Assembly (NCBI GenBank): GCA_037952775.1
Contig: JBANAY010000004.1
Span: 13,268,001-13,332,000 of the forward strand
From: Clonostachys chloroleuca
Taxonomy: Eukaryota > Ascomycota > Sordariomycetes > Hypocreales > Bionectriaceae
Direction: 5' to 3'
DNA length: 64,000 nt
Position numbers and translations under genes: made by a program. Positions 59,414 to 64,000 of this stretch are shown piece after piece (position 1 is the first letter of the stretch; each line of letters starts with the position of its first letter). The notes under the pieces are model-generated. The model had not been told where the DNA came from. It saw nothing but the letters and a program-made list of their open reading frames with translations, and searched no databases.

Positions 59414-62308
59414 ATGCCTGCCAGACCCCATAATGACTTGGCAGCCTCAGCCTCTTCCTCATCGCACTCTCCAGCCGCCCACACCCCGACCTCAGTTGAC
59501 GACCGCGACGAACTAGACTTTCTCGGCGACGACCCGATCGACGAAGGCCAGGACAAAGATGATGACGTTCTTGAGGATGACCCCCTAGGAGGCGAGCTGG
59601 GCGGCCCCGTCTCGTTCAAGCGCAAGCAAAACTCGTCCTTACTCGCGAGCACCGGCCGCATACTCTCCAATCTAGCAGGTGGCTCTGGAAGCCAGCCATC
59701 ATCTAGCGATCGCCCCGGCTCGGGCGACAAGGACAATGCCCCCCTCGACTGGTACATGGAGGGCCCAGGGAGGAGAGTTGGGTACGAAGATCTGACGGCA
59801 ATCGATTGGATTTTCGAGTACAACAAAGAGCGACTGCGGCTGCGCGGGTTGGCCTCCGGCGCAGGCGGGCTGGTTGGGTATCTCATAAACTTTCTGGACT
59901 CAAGTCAGATCTGGGTGGTTGTGGTATTGACAGGCCTTGCTGTGGGTGCAGTCGCTGCCTGTATCGACATTGCCTCCGACTGGTTGAGTGACTTGAAGGA
60001 GGGCTACTGCACCACGGGCCCTGACGGAGGAACTTTCTATCTAAGCAAGCCCTTCTGCTGTTATGGCCACGACTATCTTTCCGACTGCGCAGGTTGGAGG
60101 TCATGGGGCGCCACATTTGGCCTCACTGGGGGGCAGGCTCATGGATTGTCGGCTACGTATTTTACACGATACTCGCTGTAAGCACTTTCTTGACACTGGA
60201 GTGATGACTGGATGAGTGTGCTGAACAAGTGAATTAGGTAACTTTTGCCGTCCTTGCTTCTGTACTGGTCCAGGACTATTCCATATGGGCCAGGCACAGC
60301 GGTATACCTGAGATCAAGACCGTTTTGGGTGGCTTTGTGATCCGTCGGTTGCTGGGGCCATGGACTTTGATCACCAAGTCTCTTGGTCTGGTAAGTTATC
60401 CGACCTCAGCATTGAAGGCAGATATCATTGCGATACTGACTCTACATTAGGTCCTGGCTTGTGCATCCGGCATGTGGTTAGGCAAGGAAGGCCCATTGGT
60501 TCATGTGGCATGCTGTTGTGCCAATCTTTTCATCAAGTTCTTCCCAAGTCTCAACGGCAATGAAGGTAGGCGCCATACGGTTTGAGAATAGCTCATGAGG
60601 AATATCGAATGCTAATATGGCTCTCTAGCGCGCAAGAGGGAAGTTTTATCTGCAGCCGCAGCCTCGGGGATATCTGTAGCTTTCGGCTCTCCTATCGGTG
60701 GCGTCTTGTTCAGCCTCGAGGTAAGCATCAGAGAGAATACCTTGTTGACTTGGTCGGAATGTTTACTCTGATTAGACCCTTTCATACTATTTCCCGGATA
60801 AAACCATGTGGCAGAGCTTCGTCTGTGCCATGACGGCAGCAGTCTGCCTCCAGGCATTTGATCCGTTCCGTTCAGGCAAGTTGGTCTTGTATCAGGCCAA
60901 GTATAGCGTTGATTGGACGGATTTCGAAATCATCCCTTATGCCATACTGGGCATCTTCGGCGTATGTATCCCTTGCGCATCTCGTCCATGCCTCTGTGAT
61001 ATGATGAACTGACCCTTGCAGGGAATTTATGGAGGGCTATTTATCAGGCTCAACATGGCTGTGGCACGATGGAAGAAATCCACTTCTTGGCTTCCCGGCC
61101 CGGTCTTGCAAGTTCTTGTAGTAGCTCTGATATCCGCCCTTATTAACTACCCCAACTTTTACCTGAAAGTCCAAACATCCGAGTTGGTTTCGAACCTCTT
61201 CCGCGAATGCTCCAAGATCCGCGATGACCCTGTTGGTCTTTGCAACACTGGTGCTGCTTCATTATCTACAATATTCCTCCTATTCGCGGCAGCCTTGCTC
61301 GCCTTCTTCCTTGCTGCCATCACCTTTGGGCTGCAAATACCTGCTGGCATCATCCTTCCGTCCATGGCTGTGGGGGCGCTTGTTGGCCGTGCCGTGGGCA
61401 TCCTCATGGAGATGTGGTATAACAGCAACAAATCATTCTATCTCTTCAAGAGCTGCCCACCGGACACCCGCTGCGTGATTCCGGGAACCTACGCCATTGT
61501 TGGAGCCGCTGCTGCCCTTGCCGGCGTGACCCGCCTGACAGTTTCTATCGTTGTCATTGTGTTTGAGCTCACTGGTGCTTTGACCTACGTGCTGCCCATC
61601 ATGGTCGCTGTAGTGATATCGAAATGGATTGGCGACGCTTTCTCACGCAGAGGTATTTATGAAAGCTGGATCCATCTCAAAGAATATCCGTTCCTTGACA
61701 ACACCGAGGAAATGCCCCTCCCAGACATCGCAACCTCCCAAATCATGACACGCATCGAAGAGCTCGTCGTCCTCACCGCAACCGGACACACCATCTCTTC
61801 TCTCGAATCTATCCTGGAAATGCACCCATATCGTGGATTCCCCATTATATCAGACCCCCGCGAAGCCACCCTGCTGGGCTACATCTCACGCACGGAACTC
61901 GCATACAACCTGCGAGCCGCTACGCAAGAGCCTCGTTTCCTGCCCCCAGACGCCGAAGCGTACTTCTCCCACCAGCCGCTCGCCGACCCGCGAACCACCC
62001 TTGACCTGCGTCCCTGGATGGACCACACGCCCATCACCCTCCCCTCCCGCACCGCCCTTCACCTCGTCGTCACCTACTTCCAGCGTCTTGGGCTCCGCTA
62101 CGTCCTATTCTCAGAGCGCGGCGCCTTGCAGGGCCTCCTCACCAAAAAAGATGTCTGGTACGTCCTCAACGGCGCCGAGGAGTCGAGGCACAACGCGCAA
62201 CACGGTGGACCAGGCCACCACGCGGACGGCAGCGCACTGGAGGAAAGAGGTCTGTTGAGAGCCTTTGCCGATGAACCTATAACGCCAATGAGGGAGTCTA
62301 TGCTATGA
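59414..62308 (+). CDS. CLC-family chloride transporter (chloride/proton exchanger type), with a one-base frame break
   Basis: Endomembrane chloride transporter related to yeast Gef1 and animal ClC-3/5. Exons 59414-60177, 60238-60390, 60451-60565, 60629-60720, 60776-60961 and 61022-62308. An acidic N-terminus of about 110 residues precedes the channel. Signatures: [16 protein letters not shown] (gating Glu), [14 protein letters not shown], and [22 protein letters not shown]. Two CBS domains follow (about 690-860; [31 protein letters not shown]). Exon 1 loses frame after FGLTGG at a run of six G (60128-60133). One more G gives [15 protein letters not shown], the expected next helix, and makes exon 1 765 nt; the total is then 865 residues. 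The exchanger assignment is based on the GKEGP gate and closest family. Confidence 0.93.
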
Positions 62309-62803
62309 TTTGTTTTTATACAAAACGGATGGATCGGGTATCGGATATGTATTGCTTTTTGTTGTTTCTATTTAGCCCGTATCTCTAGAATTGGTGGATC
62401 GTTTCTTTGTTGTAAATGGATCTTCCTACTGAAATATTTATGAGGACTTGAAATGAACTGGGCCATTTCTCTGGTGAAATTAAACGGATACACAGTGCAC
62501 ACTCTTCCATATAATCCATCTGGAAGACGACCTGGGTAGTATGATCAACTCTCCCTGACTTGATTATAATTCCTCGGACTTATTGCACGATGTCTCACGG
62601 AGTAGATGATTTTTCATGCTTGGACAGACACAGCAAGGCGACGAAGGTATACAGCCACCATGATTGAAGTATATGCACGCTAAATAAATCAAGAAGCCGT
62701 TCCTGCTATCCGTTATCATATCCCTTGAGACGAGAACTATTGATACAGCGACGAGAGGCACCGGGGGCCTGAAAAGTGTGTAAAGAGAGGGGAACCAGAG
62801 CAA
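62309..62803. other. Convergent 3' intergenic region, CLC / DNA ligase
   Basis: 495 bp AT-rich tail-to-tail spacer. No gene seen. Confidence 0.65.
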
Positions 62804-64000
62804 CTAATACTCGAAATCATCATCCACAGAAGGTCCCTTATTCTTCGTGACACTCTCCTGCTTGCGATACATCTCCGCCACTTGACGACTCGAGGTGGCC
62901 TCATCGGGCTTCTTGTCATCACGAATTTTGATGAACCGGGGGAAACGAAGACTGATGCCTTTTTCGCCCGAGGGATCAACGCCTTCCTTCCAGCCAGCCT
63001 TGTAGCGGGGACTGAGGGTCAAATCGGCAGTCTTGACTTCCCATACATATCGAGGCTCAAACCAGACGTCTGGCTGATGCTGTCCTCCAGTGGAGTGTGA
63101 GTAGAACGGCTTGGGGCGGTCGATCGTGATCTCTGTGAGCTGCTTATGCAGGTCTTCCAGGACTTGTTCAGAAAAGCCAGTGCCGATATTGCAGACGGTT
63201 TCATAGGTGTCGGTTGCGGGGTTATAGCAAGCAAGGAGGAAGGCACCGTAGACTGATGTACGCTTTCCTTTGCCGTAGTACGCGCCGAGAACGACGAGAT
63301 CCAGGGAGTCTCCTACACCTGAAAGATAATCCTTCTTGATCTGTCATCTTCAATTAGCATGCATTCAAGAGTTCCGATTGAAAGGATACTGGATATAGCA
63401 CTTACCTTGAGCCAGTTTCTACTGCGCTTACTGGGCTCATATCCACTCTCAGTTCCATCCAACATCTTAACCATGAGACCTTCACAGCTAGCCTTCACAC
63501 TGTCATCCAAGAATACTTGAATTTCGTCAAGTTCTTGACCGTTCATCGAGGTTGCAAAAGCAAACTCTCCTTCCACAGGAATGAATGCTTCTCTCAGCAG
63601 ATCGCGGCGTTCTCGAAGGGACTTCTCCACGACGGCTTCGCCGTTCATATATAGCAAATCAAAAGCAAAGACACAAACCTTGACTGTGACATCTTCGACC
63701 TTGACGTCCTTGCGTTTTCGAGTCATCAGCTGTTGAAAGGGGAGCACCTTTTTCTCCTGCACATCCCAAGCCACTGTCTCACAATCCAAGACGAAGCTCT
63801 TTGTGTCCTCCTTAACCCAGGTGTGCAACTTGGCAAGAATGTCGGGGTATTTCTTTGACAAGTCTTCCGAGTTTCGAGAAAAGATGCTGGCGACACCAGC
63901 CCCAACCTCCTTGGTCGCGCTGGCAGTCGTTTGACTGAGCTCTTGAGGAGCGTCTTTAGCGACGTAATGAATTTGGGCACGTTCACCGTCGTATTTATAC
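62804..64000 (-). CDS. CDC9: ATP-dependent DNA ligase I (partial, 5' end outside window)
   Basis: Joins Okazaki fragments and completes excision repair in the nucleus and mitochondrion. The 3' part of the gene is present: exons 64000-63406 and 63340-62804, intron GTAAGT..GACAG of 65 bp. The fragment opens with YKYDGERAQIH, the nucleotidyltransferase motif I (KxDG) with the adenylated Lys codon at 63996-63994. Further motifs: FVLDCETVAWD (III), FAFDLLYMNGE (IIIa), CEGLMVKMLDG (IV), and WLKIKKDYLSGVGDSLDLVV (V) spanning the exon junction. The OB-fold domain follows (WFEPRYVWEVKTADLTLSP; GISLRFPRFIKIRDDKKP), and the C-terminus is VDDDFEY. Assignment to ligase I rather than ligase IV rests on these motifs and on the short C-terminus without BRCT domains. 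Confidence 0.95.

Overview
The window is nuclear DNA of a filamentous ascomycete, most likely a Sordariomycete of the order Hypocreales; I cannot name the species. The evidence is many short (about 50-110 bp) GT..AG introns with CTAAC-like branch points, a Pezizomycotina-style gene set (2EXR protein, fungal MIF-like protein, secreted GH24 lysozyme), and intergenic DNA sprinkled with TACCTACC-type motifs. Nearly all recognisable genes are conserved housekeeping genes. I see no biosynthetic cluster, transposon, CRISPR array, rRNA or convincing tRNA.

Layout. 0-21.6 kb is gene-dense: myotubularin YMR1 (-, 3' end outside), ribosomal protein S3 (+), NIPA-type Mg transporter (-, seven exons), an unrecognised acidic His/Asp-rich protein (-), coatomer delta (+), APC/C subunit 4 (+), Rag GTPase Gtr2 (-), and a MIF-fold protein (-). 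21.6-27.2 kb is a gene desert. 27-38 kb carries a 2EXR protein (+), an LCAT-like lipase (-), a histidine acid phosphatase (+) and a four-RRM protein of the Nrd1/Msa2 (Mrn1) type (-). 38.1-44.1 kb is a second desert, followed by the Cdc42 GTPase (-). 47-52 kb is the most accessory-looking part: a disrupted small gene (-), an MFS transporter (+) and a secreted phage-type lysozyme (+). 52-64 kb returns to core genes: EngB-type GTPase (-), an HSL-family hydrolase (+), Vma22-like V-ATPase assembly factor (+), neurochondrin-like protein (-), CLC chloride transporter (+) and DNA ligase I (-, 5' end outside).

Functional links: Gtr2 (TORC1 signalling at the vacuole), YMR1 (PI3P turnover), Vma22 (V-ATPase assembly) and CLC (endomembrane chloride) all act on the endomembrane/vacuole system, but they are not arranged as a unit and I read this as coincidence.

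The most striking observation concerns the sequence itself. Five conserved genes (coatomer delta, acid phosphatase, Nrd1/Msa2, Cdc42, CLC) each break frame once, always at a G/C homopolymer of 5-6 bases, and in all five one extra base in that run restores the full family-typical protein. Exon-length arithmetic agrees in every case. This looks like systematic homopolymer undercalling in the assembly rather than five pseudogenes. A sixth disrupted gene at 47.5-48.1 kb may be the same artefact or a true pseudogene.
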